Positions 25,343 to 36,562 of a stretch of 64,000 bases of DNA are shown here, in pieces. A program made the translations under genes and the position numbers. Source of the DNA: Agelas oroides (taxonomy: Eukaryota; Porifera; Demospongiae; Agelasida; Agelasidae). The notes beneath the pieces are model-generated. The model searched no databases and was not told the origin of the DNA. It saw only the letters and a list, made by a program, of their open reading frames with translations. Position 1 is the stretch's first letter. The number at the start of each line of letters is the position of its first letter. Location of the stretch: contig OX422195.1 of the NCBI GenBank assembly GCA_949130485.1, positions 2,341,566 through 2,405,565 on the forward strand, written 5' to 3'.

Positions 25343-26914
25343 CGTGCACACGTTGCTCAGGATTTACTAGCACTGCGCTATTTCTTACAATGCAAAGCTA
25401 AGATAAATGCGAGGTGCGTGGCGCATTTATACTGCAGGTATCAATATCACACGTCATCCGTTTCCGCTCAATTGTGTCATTCTGGTGTAATGTGTGATTC
25501 AGTGTGAAAATGGGCCGGGATCCCGGTGGCGAATTTCTATCTGACGCACCCTTTTCGAATAGTCTACGTCTCTGCATGAAGTTCATGCTAACGAACTGCG
25601 CATGCGTGGATGGGTGGAGTTAAACCCTTGAACTCTATAAAGCTGCATAGCGTGAACAGTATAGCGCAGCGTTTCTGCTACCAACTAAGCCTGCCAACCT
25701 GTGAATCTTGTGCATATGTAGTAGAGCCATCCAAAAATGCCAGCAATATAGTTAATCTGGATTATATTGTATCTCTGACCGTGAATGCTCTTCACAATAC
25801 TTATCGTCGTGAAGTTGATGATTTATGCAACAGACTAGTACATATTCTTGCAGCCACACCCTTCACAAAGAGAGGAAGAGTCTTGTCACACTACAACTGA
25901 CGAGTTGTCACCGAGGAACACTGCACGGCTAAACCTGTCTTGCTATCATGTCTATGTGAATGAGTACCATCTACAAAAGGCACAATTGGTCATGGCAACA
26001 TTCTGCTGTGGCAGTGACTTGATGGTTGCAGTTTGACCAGGTTCTTCCCCATTTTGTGAAGTGGTGGTGTGCAAAATTTAGGAGTGCAGTGTATCCACTA
26101 TGGCAAATAAATGGCATCCTTGTCTGACTTTGAAAATCAGAAAATGTCCTTGGTTGCAGTTTTTGCAAATGCCTCTGCAGTTGATTCACCATTCAGTCTC
26201 TCTTCAGTCACCTGTGTTCACATCAAACAATGACTTCGGGAGGAAGGGACAATCTTCTTCTTCATGTGTGTCTCCAAGAGTCCAGTAGAAAAGGATAGCA
26301 ATTTGGTGTGACAATAGGAACTTGCGCAGGTTCATATCATGCAGCAAAAATAAGACATTTTTGTGGACACAATTTCATCTGGAAAAGAAATGAATGCATG
26401 CCACTAGCTTTAATTTTCTGTCATCTTTTGATCACTTTGAGGGCGGCCTGGGAGATTTTCCCTATCAGGAAGGTACAAGGATTCTCCACACCCCTCCTCT
26501 TCCTAGGAAGACATTGATGTCTCTCGTGTGGTAAAATCTCCCAGCCTGAACTTGTATACAAACTTCAAACACAGCCACAGTGCACCTGCAGTGGGAGAAA
26601 GCATGGGAGATCTCATCACATATGGTGGTGTCATGTAACATCAGGTAGACGGACACAAGGGGCAGTACTCGATCATTACAATTTATATATACTTGGGGTT
26701 GTGTTGATCAGTTCCGAGTGTACCAAAGTAGATGCATGACACTGCCTTGCAAACTTTTACACTTCAAACAGAAATAGGATTTAGCTACAGTGAATCTGAG
26801 AAACCACCCCTTCGCACATTAAAAAAATGACATAGTGGTTGACCAACCAATTGCTTTTGTCAACCACAACACTAGTTCAGTCACAGTGGCAAACTTGAAC
26901 TTTGCTATTATAGT

Positions 26915-26978
26915 TAGCCTCGTTCCCAGGCCTTCCCCGGCTCCAGTTGGAGCCGGGGAAGGCCTGGGAACGAGGCTA
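26915..26978. mobile_element. 64-bp near-perfect palindrome, TAGCCTCGTTCCC family
   Basis: Two 32-bp arms (TAGCCTCGTTCCCAGGCCTT onward and its complement) meet with almost no loop. ATTATAGT flanks both sides, an 8-bp target duplication. Together with 9288-9399 and 60812-61208 it defines the family ends. Confidence 0.8.
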
Positions 26979-27000
26979 ATTATAGTAGCTATATACATGT

Positions 27001-27616
27001 CAAGGGGTAGTCACTTATATGTCCCGTGTAGAAGCGTTTGCAACCGGGATCAAAACTGAATCAAGCGATCAAAGCCCTTTCGGGGGCCGATCAAGGGATC
27101 AAGGTGACCTCCGAACTGCTAAAAATCAACAATCAAGAGCGCGCGGCTGCAATTTGACCTTTGACCCTTGAAAATCAAGCGATCAAGAGCCTCTGGGTAG
27201 TCTCGCGTAGCCAGACTCTCGCAGGGAGGAGAGTCTGGTGAACTGCCCATATAAGACTTGTTCCAACACCCACCCCAACTGGGGTGGGCGATAAGTGCCT
27301 TCACAGCCACAGCGTTTATATTATGCAGCTATAATAGCGACGTGTCAAGTAAACGAAGCCTCACTCACACTAGATTATCACGAAGCAATGTAAACTCGGT
27401 GGTGCGCAGCTACTTATCGCCCACCCCAGTTGGGGTGGGTGTTGGAACAAGTCTTATATGGGCAGTTCACCAGACTCTCCTCCCTGCGAGAGTCTGGCTA
27501 CGCGAGACTACCTCTAGGGGGGACGATCAAGCGATCAAGCACACTTTTTGCCGATCAAAAAATTTGATCGCGGTCGCAAACACTTCTACAGGCGACATAT
27601 AAGTGACTACCCCTTG
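27001..27616. mobile_element. MITE with CAAGGGGTAGTCACTTATAT ends
   Basis: CAAGGGGTAGTCACTTATAT at 27001 is mirrored exactly at 27616, with CATGT on both outer sides. The interior has GATCAA-rich subterminal segments (GCGATCAAAGCCCTTT, and GATCAAGCGATCAAGCACAC on the other side). A second element (27198-27510) is nested inside. A related copy is at 35478-36269. Confidence 0.8.
27198..27510. mobile_element. 313-bp foldback nested in a MITE, TAG...CTA family
   Basis: TAGTCTCGCGTAGCCAGACT is mirrored by AGTCTGGCTACGCGAGACTA. The arms continue inward through CCCATATAAGACTTGTTCCA and CCACCCCAACTGGGGTGGG for over 100 bp. The flanks CCTCTGGG and CCTCTAGGG look like a slightly decayed 9-bp target duplication. 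Confidence 0.75.
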
Positions 27617-27652
27617 CATGTATAGCTCACCTTGCTTGATGACTGATATTAT

Positions 27653-27885
27653 AGGGTTCATGGGTACAACTCCACCCATTCAGGCATGCGCAGTTCGTTT
27701 CATGAACTTCGGTGGAGAGACTTAGTCTGGCGAAGCCAGACCCAAGCGCGCAGCGTGAGGGTTAGTCTCGCAGGGGTTCACTAAGTTCACCCAACTCCAT
27801 GTGGTGACATCACAATTTGTAATGTTTATTCCTTGCGCATTGCGCGCGCGGATCGAAGATGGAACTGGATCCAGACATGTTAATT
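27653..27885. repeat. Dispersed repeat segments with inverted relatives
   Basis: 27653-27712 is an inverted relative of 25576-25640 (shared GAACTGCGCATGC and GGGTGGAGTT). 27772-27885 is an inverted relative of the element at 36563-36694 (shared GTTCACTAAGTTCACCCAAC, GCGCATTGCGCGCGC and ATGGAACTGGATCCAGACAT). The ATG at 27859 therefore falls in repeat DNA. Confidence 0.65.
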
Positions 27886-28429
27886 GGACCCGAAGAAGCT
27901 CAGTATGAAGTCCCTTGTGAGGTAAACTTTCACTTACAGCTTGCTATAGTTTTACGGGTCGTAGTTTTATACTTACAGTAACTCTGCAAACTAAATTCAG
28001 CATAATTTCTGGACCTGAAGAGCTTCAGTACTTTTCTCATGCCTTTTTTGTAGCTTGTGAGTGCACCAGCTAGCTAACATGCTGTGTGACTTACTAGTCT
28101 AGTCTTTCACGCTCAGGTCTAGCTTCACCAGTCCATACTAGTGATCATGAGCCATGTGCAGATTTTTTATAGTAAGTTCTAGTTTGCATGTGATGACCTA
28201 ATTGTTTACTACAATCTGAGTAGCTACAAGAACAAATTTTGTGTGAGCATCTTGGGGTACGGTTTCACTTGACCGCATTATTTAAGATACTAGAAACTTG
28301 TCCCTCAGCTATGGAACGCGGATTGCGACAAAAATCATCTTTTGTGTAAGCTGGATCGATTCGCGTTCTCACGGACCGTGTCGCGAGTGTTGGATCGAAG
28401 CGCGATCACGGGAACGCGTTTTGAAGAAC

Positions 28430-28620
28430 GTTCCAAGGATCGATCCCAGGAGCGATCTCAGGAACGATCTCAGGAACGTTCCAAGGATCGATCCCAGGAA
28501 CGTTCCAAGGATCGATCCCAGGAACGTTCTCAGGAACGATCTCAGGAACGGTCTCAGGAACGGTCTCAAGAACGTTCCAAGGATCGATCTCCAGAACGAT
28601 CTCGAGAACGATCGGAGGCT
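28430..28620. repeat. 12-bp array in the left transposon terminus
   Basis: About sixteen units of a 12-mer of the type CAGGAACGATCT / AAGGATCGATCC, rich in the palindromes GATCGATC and GGAACGTTCC. Read as protein it gives a Lys/Arg-Asp/Glu-Arg-Ser repeat, a by-product of the 12-bp period. The mirror array is at 34240-34430. Such subterminal arrays are often transposase binding sites. Confidence 0.9.
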
Positions 28621-28659
28621 CACACGGCGCATGCGTAATTAAGTGACACGTGTTCTGAA

Positions 28660-31600
28660 ATGGCAGGCAGACGCGAGGGTCAGTCCGGGTCTGCAAAACT
28701 TACACAGACACAGGAGCGTACCACTCTTTCACCCGCCCAAGTAGAGAGAGCTGTGGACGCCATTCAGTACTTGTCAACTATTGGGCGTTCAACTACAAAT
28801 GGCGATGGGACTACTCCTACAACGAGCTGCAGTGGGAGTAATGGTTCCAGTGACGGTAGTTCTGCTTTGGGTCAAGTGGAATCGGGATCAGGTACTGAAG
28901 TGTGTGTGCGTCAGGTAAATGTTGGTTTTTAGATATGTATCTACCTTATCAACTAGATTGTAATCAAGTTGACTGCATAAGTATGGTGATGAGTGGCATG
29001 CCAGGTTAGCATTACAGCATAGCTGGTTACCACTGGTGCACTAACAGATACTTGGATTGAATTATATTCAGGCCACTACACACAGTTTTACTATGCTGGT
29101 CTTGCAGACACATATATATTAGTAGCAAAAATCCTGAGTAGTTTTACATGTCAGTTTTGTTACAACCAGGAATTGTTGTGGCAGCAGATCGTGCTCTTGT
29201 AGCACTGAAAAAGATGCGAGCAGGGATGAGGGCAGATCGAGTAATTCAAAACAAGAGAAAGATCAAGACTGAAATGTCTACTCTGTTCACTCATAAAAAG
29301 AAGTTGAAGCTATGCAAACCCGTAGCATGGAAACACAAGTTCTACTGCCTTGCTTACATAGGACAGGATCGTGTTCCCACCACTGATACCGACAAGGATG
29401 AATTATTCCAAGCAGGACTGGGGGAGAAGGATATTGAGTTTGAGTCATTGGATATTACTCAGGAAGAGTTCAAAGAGCACATCTTTGCCAGCTTTCCACG
29501 ACTGAGGGAAGGTGGTGGATTTCAACTTCTAAAATGCCTTCCAAACAGCCGTACTTTGGAGGTGCTCTCAATGGCTGTTCATGTGTCTCCCAGCCTACTC
29601 AAGCAACGAGTGGGAAAATCTAGAACCTCCATTCGGCCAATCCAACAAGACCTAGACCTAACTCCTCTTGATGAACCACCAATTGGAGTAAGTCAAATTG
29701 TATACTACATTAAGGGTTTTCAATATATACCCTTTTATCTGCAGCCATTTGAGAAATGCCTAAGCTGTGGAGGGGAGTACTCACTTGATGATCTTTCTCG
29801 ACATGTTGAAGAGTGTCAGAAGATGTTGTAAGTGAACCCCATTGAGTTTCTTGAATGGTGTGCGTAAATGCTAATTGTGCATAATTGTGTACAGTTGTTG
29901 GCAGTGCCTCCTCTAAGTATTGGTACTGTAAATGAATTACTGTAGGAAAGAGGACAGTATTGAGAAGGAAGAAAAGAAACTGCATCCTGTGTAAGCTAAG
30001 GAATTATTGTTTTTCTATAGTATCTAGAAACGTGCTAGCCGTGACAGTTCCCAGCCCTAGCCTTCCCCTTTTTTCCCCCTGGTTTATGTTCAGTAAAATA
30101 CACAGAAGCAAAAAGTGGCACTCCTTCACTTCTGTGTATTATACTGAACCGCAACCCAAAGAACAAAATTATGTGGGAGGCCTGGGAATGAGGCTACCAG
30201 CATGATTGTAATGTTGTGCAATTAACTTGAAACTTTCCTGTAAACATGGCTTATGGTTACTAGTAAACCTCCTTAGAGCAATTTTAATTAGAATGGGTTT
30301 AGTGCAACATGGTCATCAAAAAAATGCTGTTATTCATCATGATAGTCACATGAAGGAAGTGATTGACCTTACTCCACACAGTTCAGGTGACAGCAGTACA
30401 GAAGAGGTAGGTTGATGTTTCGCATTTTACTAGGACCTATAGATGGTGTTAGTTGGTAGCATGTTACTTGGTTGACTAGTTACTTATTCCTATTACCATA
30501 ATGCTTTGGAGAGGAGTTAATGTATGCTCCCGTTCTGCATTTATTGTTCAGGGAGACCTACCTGATGTAGAAAGTGCTATCTTCCAGAGTGTCATTCAGG
30601 AAAGCCTCCATGATATTGGAGGCGAGACGGGGATTTCTTATCACCCGGAGCCAAGTGATGACATCAGCAGGTGTATGCATATGTAGTACCAAAAATCTAT
30701 CGAGTGGATTTATGTGAAGGTATATTTTTATGTATAGGTTCACATCAGCAGATCACATTGTGACTCTGGCAGATGCCATAAGAGTTTTGGCAAGGTCTGT
30801 GTTGAATGAAACTGTGGTTTTGGAAGTTAGGCGTTCACACGTTGTCAAAGATGCACTTAAAGAGGCCAGGAAAGCAAAGTTCTGTGCTAACAAACTTGCT
30901 AAGGTAATCTGAACATTACATTGACATGAATGTTAAGACCTGTTTGGTGACTACGCTGTTTTGTTTCTTACAAAGGGTCCATGAATAGGATCACCCATGG
31001 ATCATGTGTGATATCTTGTTATGTGTAGGTTAGGTTTGTTGGAGAAGGGGCTGTGGACCTTGGCGGACCCAGGAGGGAGTTTTTTCGCCTCTTTGCTTCT
31101 GGTTCCAGAAAGTACTTTTTCAGAGGTTCTGAGACAAGCCAATTCTTTTACAACAATGTCTCTGCTGTTCAGGTCAAATATTACACTTTTGAAAACATTG
31201 CATTTGCAACCTGTGTTTATACATAGTTCTAATAAACCCTTACTGCATTAAAGTACCATTAGTCATTTAACTCATTTCCTGTGCTTTCACTTACATTCAC
31301 TATATGGTATGCTTATCGTCACTCATTATATCTTACCCTCATATTGTTATTCCATATATAGGCAGATGATATCTACAGCTTTGGGAGGTACATTTCCATG
31401 TCTATTTGCCAGGGAGGCTGTGGAATACCGTTTCTTGCACAACCTGTATACACATACCTGTGTACAGGCAAGTGCACAGGTATCACCGTTGACTATGATG
31501 ACATCCCAGACCCTGTATTGCAGTTTGTAGTACACAAGGTACAGTGTGTGTGTGTGTGTGTGTGAGTGTGTGTGTGTGTGTGTGTAATGTTTTTTACTTA

Positions 31601-32335
31601 TACCATGCAGATTACTGATGCACAAGATGCCGATGAGCTGCGGGCTGTATTTGCTATGGATGAGGCTGCTGAACTGTTGCTGTCAACAGGTTTTCGAAAA
31701 GCACTCTGCAGTTTGGTAATGGAGGATAAGCAGTGCTTGAGATAGGTTCTTCTTGATTATCACTGCCTACTCAAAGTAAAGGCTGAGATGGATCAGTTTG
31801 CAGAGGGATTAAAGAGCTTGGGAGTGTTGGATATGATGAAACGCCATCCCGATCTGTTCGCATGGTGGCTCAGAGGCATTTAAAGACCTGGTTGTAGTAA
31901 AATATAGTGAGCAGGGCTCGTCTATCTATCCCTTGGAGCAACAGGCATGGGTGCACTTCATTGACTTCTTGGATGAGTGTGCTGGTACGTAACTTGCTAC
32001 TTTACATCTCAATCTGCCCCCCACTAAAATGCAATGTCATGGATACATAGATCTGTAATTATCTAACCTCTCTTTTTTTTGCAGAAGAGAAATTAACTGG
32101 CTGTAGCATCGAGGAAGTTCTAGTTTTTTTCTCAGGGACAGACAGAGTTCCTCCTCTGAACTTTGAGAAACAACCCACTATCACCTTCTTGCACAATGCA
32201 TCTGCCAAGTTTGCAACAGCAAGCACATGTGACTTACAGCTACGCTTGCCAACTGGCTATGGTGAAGACTATGATGCCTTTAAGAGTGCAATGGTGATGG
32301 CTCTGAAGGACAATGATGGCTTTGGAGGTGTGTAG
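28660..32335 (+). pseudogene. Transposon-borne HECT-type E3 ubiquitin ligase gene, disrupted
   Basis: Likely exons: 28660-28914, about 29157-29687, 29745-29827, 30292-30406, 30552-30670, 30738-30903, 31029-31172, 31362-31538, 31611-31984, 32085-32335. Exon 3 encodes a small zinc finger (CLSCGGEYS then HVEEC). Exons 7-10 encode a HECT domain: VRFVGEGAVDLGGPRREFF at its start, then a C-lobe with the catalytic cysteine in ASTCDLQLRLP (TGT at 32228-32230) and the terminal DGFGG. The fold resembles G2E3-like HECT proteins. Two lesions break it: an in-frame TAG at 31743-31745, and a frameshift between about 31855 and 31885, after which the frame resumes at the codons for EAFKDL. Exon 1 to 2 phase is unresolved, so another exon or start may exist. 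Family function is ubiquitin transfer through a cysteine thioester; its role for the transposon is unknown. Confidence 0.8.
30035..30195. mobile_element. Degenerate TAG...CTA element inside the transposon
   Basis: CTAGCCGTGACAGTTCCCAG at one side and GGCCTGGGAATGAGGCTA at the other are diverged copies of the family ends. The inner pair AATACACAGAAG and CTTCTGTGTATT is complementary, as in the copy at 35009. Confidence 0.5.
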
Positions 32336-32576
32336 AACTTTTGATTCCACCTTCCAAGTCACCATCACATAAGCAGTGTTGAGTTTGCAACTTACATACA
32401 GAACTGCTCGTAACATTCGTAACACCTATTGTGTTCTGACAGTACTATCTCATTTACCTCTTGCTTATGTGTTCTTTTGTGCTTTACCAACAACTTTTGT
32501 CACGATTCCATTCTTTTGATAAGCATGACATGCTAATGCATTGTTGCCTCAATGCACTACATAAACTGTACAAATA

Positions 32577-34150
32577 CTATTGAGAATCTGATAGTGAGTG
32601 TATGATAGATCGAGTTACTGCATAACTGTGAATCATCCATTCATCATTCATGCTTGCTGGTTGTGAGATGTGTTGTCTTAGTGTGGTCATCTCTTCCTGT
32701 GACAAGAAGTGAGGCAACTCCTCAACTACAACAGTGTTTTCATCCTCATCCAAGGGGACTGGTCCTTCAAAATCAATTCCAAATTCCTGCCAGCTTTCCT
32801 GAATAGAGAAATCCATAATTATAATTACAAAATGTATATTGCAAATATTGTACCTGACAATCAAACCACAAGTGAGGAAGTTTACATGCACAGTAAGGCA
32901 TAAACTATGCAGTCAAATCACCGTACCTCAGACATCCCAGTAATTGCAGCATGAGAAGGGTCTGAGGATTGCATCCGATGAAGTCCGAGGATCCACAGCT
33001 GTTGTGGTGTTTGGTATTGTTCAGTTCGTAGTGTGTGGTGAGCCCATCCATTCCGAAACAAATCAAGTTGTTGCTGTATGACAGGCAGAAAGATGAAATG
33101 GAGTGCGTACAGATCACGTGCATCATTCACATCAAGCATTCCCGAGTCCTCTAGGGAATAAAACAAGGTATAGAAGCAGCACACACATCCTGCATATAGA
33201 TCCCTCCAAAGTCTTTCAATCCTTTGGTTGTGTACACTTCTACCGGCAATCACACTTCCTCTACCAGGTCCACGTTCTGGGTGTTCTAGCATGTATTCGC
33301 TAACACGAACATTTTCACCACCTCTATCAATTCTGATTCGAGATGGGAGTCCAAACTGGTCAACTGCTGATGTAAATGCTAACAGTACAGTAGATGCAAG
33401 ATTGTTGGTTGATGCTCTGAGAAACATAATTAACCTACTGTACCCATCTATAGCTCCATGAATAACAATTTGCCATCTTATCAACCTATGATATCCATCC
33501 AAGTGCCAGAGGGCATTAGGGGAATCAACATGGTACCTTCTTCGACGAAGTACACGCCTTGCACGTAATTCGACTCCAGTTGGATCTATGCGACGCAAAG
33601 ATTGCCTTACCCTCTCCCTCTGAACATGAATGCCTTGGCTCCTTAAGTACCCTCTGATGACCCTTTCACCAGACTGTGGATGTAGAGAATTGATCTCTCC
33701 TATCACCTGATCTAAATCAAAATCAGAAATATGGGTGAAATGGTGTGATGTAATCCCAAACTCAAGGAGTCGACATTCAATTGTGCGACGACTGCAGTTC
33801 ATTAGTGATGCTATGACACCAACTTGAAATCCACTTTCGACCAGAAACACAAGCTGTTCTTCCATTATTTGCAGCCTGGGACGACCTCGGTGTATGGTTG
33901 GTAACCTTGGTTCCATGGAATCAGCCATTTGGCGAAGTAGTGCTCTTAGAGATTCCACAAATGGCAAAGCTTCAGGGGTCACACTCTCAAGCAGAATAGC
34001 ATATTGCAAAGCTTGTGAACACAAATCAAACAGCTCGTCCATTCGCTCCCTGGATACAGACTGGCCAATTTCCGTCACTACAGCTTGTAATACTCTTTCT
34101 GCAAAGTCCAGTGCTGTCCGAGAAAGTTGCTGGATGTCAAAGGACGACAT
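32577..34150 (-). CDS. DDE integrase/transposase of the 6.2-kb transposon
   Basis: Two exons, 34150-32927 and 32798-32577, join in phase to about 481 residues with no interruption. The N-terminal third is helical, followed by a helix-turn-helix-like segment ([20 protein letters not shown]). The catalytic core has D in [11 protein letters not shown] in IRIDRGGEN and E in HNQRIERLW, with 36 residues between the second D and the E, close to the retroviral D35E spacing. The C-terminal acidic tail ([15 protein letters not shown]) resembles tails of integrase-core proteins predicted in many invertebrates and fish. The start ATG at 34150 lies just inside the right terminal repeat; upstream in-frame codons belong to the 12-bp array and were excluded. 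It should act in the nucleus on the element's own ends. The intact frame suggests recent activity or selection. Confidence 0.88.
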
Positions 34151-34239
34151 ATGAGTAATAAGCAAATACGGACCGTTTACGGACGATTCCGGGAATGCTG
34201 TTGCCTCCTTGAGATGGTCCCGGAGATCGTCGTCCTCGG

Positions 34240-34430
34240 AGATCGATCCTTGGAACATTCCTGAGATCGTTCCTTAGATCGTTCCTGGGATCGATCCTTG
34301 GAACGTTCCTGGGATCGATCCTTGGAACGTTCCTGGGATCGATCCTAGGAACGTTCCTAGGAACGTTCCTGAGATCGTTCCTGAGATCGTTCCTGGGATC
34401 GATCCTGGGATCGATCCTTGGAACGTTCTT
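34240..34430. repeat. 12-bp array in the right transposon terminus
   Basis: Inverted counterpart of the 28430-28620 array: repeated GATCGATCCTTGG and GAACGTTCCTGG units, then the unique terminal 120 bp. Unit order differs slightly from the left arm, so the arrays have been shuffled. Confidence 0.9.
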
Positions 34431-35008
34431 CAAAACGCGTTCCCGTGATCGCGCTTCGATCCAACACTCGCGACACGGTCCGTGAGAACGCGAAACGATC
34501 CAGCTTACACAAAAGATGATTTTTGTCGCAATCCGCGTTCCATACTCAGCAAGTCATGCAAAACAGTTGCTGGAAGGCATGCAGCAAAACAAAACACCAG
34601 AAAAAAATCACAGAGTCTGTATTGTGTCCAAAGATGTGCAACATTTTAACAAGAATACTGAACTCTAAGACTATTTTCAGAGAAAACTGCTCTTGCAAAC
34701 TGAATCATGCACAGTGCAATCTGTTGAAGTGTACTCCCAAAGTAGTCTCAAATGTCTCATGTTCTGAGGGACATGTCTTGTCAAATGTAATGGTTGCTTA
34801 CTACACAAAGAATGTCATAATTGCATTTAAAATCTTGATCTCAAAATGCCGACATGCAGTTTAGTGCTGAAGAACATTTACATCTTTTTTTTAAATTTTA
34901 CCTTGCTCCTCCCTATCACAAAAGCCTCTTTCCATGACAATGTTCTCGTTTGGGGTACAGTGTGTGTCAAATTGCTCCACAGACTTAAGTTTAAACTAGC
35001 ATAAGCCT

Positions 35009-35241
35009 TAGCCTCATTCCCAGCCTCCCCCGTTTTACCTTCCGTTTGCATTCACAATAATACACAGTAGCGGAAGACCAGCTTTCACAATAATATACGG
35101 GAGCGGAAGACCAGCTGGTCTTCCGCTCCCGTGTATTATTGTGAACACAAACGGAAGGTAAAAACACTGGTCTTCCACTCCCGTGTATTATTGTGAACGC
35201 AAATGGAAGGTAAAAATGGGGAAGGCCTGGGAATGAGGCTA
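35009..35241. mobile_element. TAG...CTA element with internal arm duplication
   Basis: Ends TAGCCTCATTCCCAG and its mirror, flanked by CATAAGCCT on both sides. The arms run on through TTTACCTTCCGTTTGC and TTCACAATAATACAC. An extra copy of the inner arm is present, so the centre itself is a second palindrome (AGACCAGCTGGTCT). Confidence 0.8.
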
Positions 35242-35477
35242 CATAAGCCTGATGCTAAGACACTTACCCTGGTTTCTATCCAACTTTAATATGCTGCTTG
35301 CAGTTTCTGCTCTGGAAACAGCAAGCAACCAATGATGGATACATGACTACATGGCCTAACTCATTTCCGGGCTCCACTAATAAGCTTGCAATAAATCAAG
35401 TGAGGATACACTGAGAGTCTGGGAAGGAGGCTACACTTTGTCATGAGGAATCCTGTCTAACTGGGACCTCAGTCTTA

Positions 35478-36269
35478 CAAGGGGTAGTCACTTATATGTC
35501 CCATGTACACTCTTAGAAATTGGGTGTTAAGTGACACCCTATATATTGCCGGCCACTTTGTTGGGGTGTTACCTTTACACTCTTAAAGATGAGGAGTGTG
35601 TTAGAAGTGATAATTAGTGGTAGATAACAACTTCAACACTCCTGAAATGGGTTCTAACACCCTTAAAATGTGTTAGAGATGATAATTGATGTTTGTAACA
35701 CCTTTTAACACTGTTGAAAGGGTTCTAACACCCTAAGAAGCTGATTCTTGGTGTCCACCTCTTCCACATGTGCATTCCTCCCCCTTTCCATGTACACACA
35801 TCCCCCCTTTCATGCACACTACACCATGTTAAGTACACATGTCCTCCTGTTGCTTCGTGCACACTCTAGCCCCTTCATATATATATACACACATCCTCCC
35901 ATTTCCATGCACATGCATGCACACTCCACCCCCTCTATATGGAAGGGGTGGAGTGTGCATGAGAGGATGTGTAATATATATACACAATACTCCCTCTACC
36001 CATGCACATTCGCTGCTTCCATATACACACATCTCCCTGTGCACGCATACTCCATCTCTTCCCTATATAGCATTTGCGACCCGGATCAAAATTGAATCAA
36101 GCGATCAAAGCCCTTTTTGGGGGCTGATCAAGGTGACCTCTGAACTGCTTAAATCAATGGATCAAGAACACAGAAGGGAACGATCAAGCAATTAAGCAAA
36201 CTTTTTGCCAATCAAAAACCTTGATCCTAGTCGCAAACGCTTGAACACACAGCATGTGACTACCCCTTG
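35478..36269. mobile_element. Second CAAGGGGTAGTCAC MITE copy, interrupted
   Basis: Starts CAAGGGGTAGTCACTTATAT; the right end has decayed (AGCATGTGACTACCCCTTG). It shares GATCAA-rich interior segments with 27001-27616. Bases of about 35511-36064 have no counterpart in that copy and look like an insertion starting CACTCTTAGAAATTGGGTG. Confidence 0.7.
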
Positions 36270-36562
36270 GTCTCTTGGTCTTAGTAGGAAAGTCTTAGTT
36301 TTAGTAGGTAACAGGTTAGCTCACAAGCTAGGGACGAACATGATCACAGTATTCAATATTAAAATACTGACTGAACCTGTTGGGGGGTTTTACACGAGTC
36401 CAGTGAGCTACATAATTTTCTTGCTATAAAATTAAGTTGCACAATCTCTTTGAATACAATACAGACTACCTGATGTCTTGTTCAACTGGTGTTTTGTTGC
36501 TGTATGCCCTCCAGCAACTCAAACTCGACTCGAGGAGCTATTTACCCTTCGCAGAGAGGTGT

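Larger units (their letters stand above)
28310..34544. mobile_element. 6.2-kb DNA transposon carrying a DDE integrase and a HECT ligase gene
   Basis: The two ends start TATGGAACGCGGATTGCGAC and are inverted copies over about 120 bp with a single visible mismatch; 12-bp repeat arrays then extend each terminus to about 310 bp. Both sides are flanked by CTCAGC (28304-28309 and 34545-34550), a 6-bp target duplication. Inside are two convergent genes: a multi-exon HECT gene on the plus strand (28660-32335) and a two-exon integrase on the minus strand (34150-32577). TAT termini, 6-bp duplications and an rve-type DDE domain fit the IS3EU superfamily as I recall it; that assignment is inference. A degenerate TAG...CTA element has inserted at about 30035-30195. 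Confidence 0.9.

Noticed and set aside
25610-25900. 96-codon ORF upstream of the thioredoxin gene
   Set aside because: No recognisable domain, and its start overlaps a dispersed repeat shared with 27653-27712.
27859-27921. Possible first exon beginning MELDPDM with a GT donor
   Set aside because: The same ATG context recurs inverted at about 36580-36600 within a dispersed repeat, and no downstream exon was found.
28342-28638. SR-protein-like ORF with repeated KDRSQERS
   Set aside because: It is the 12-bp terminal-repeat array read in frame; the mirror array gives similar ORFs and there is no supporting exon structure.
34523-34864. 113-codon ORF with several cysteines
   Set aside because: It starts inside the transposon terminus and crosses the CTCAGC duplication into flanking DNA, so it is a chance frame.
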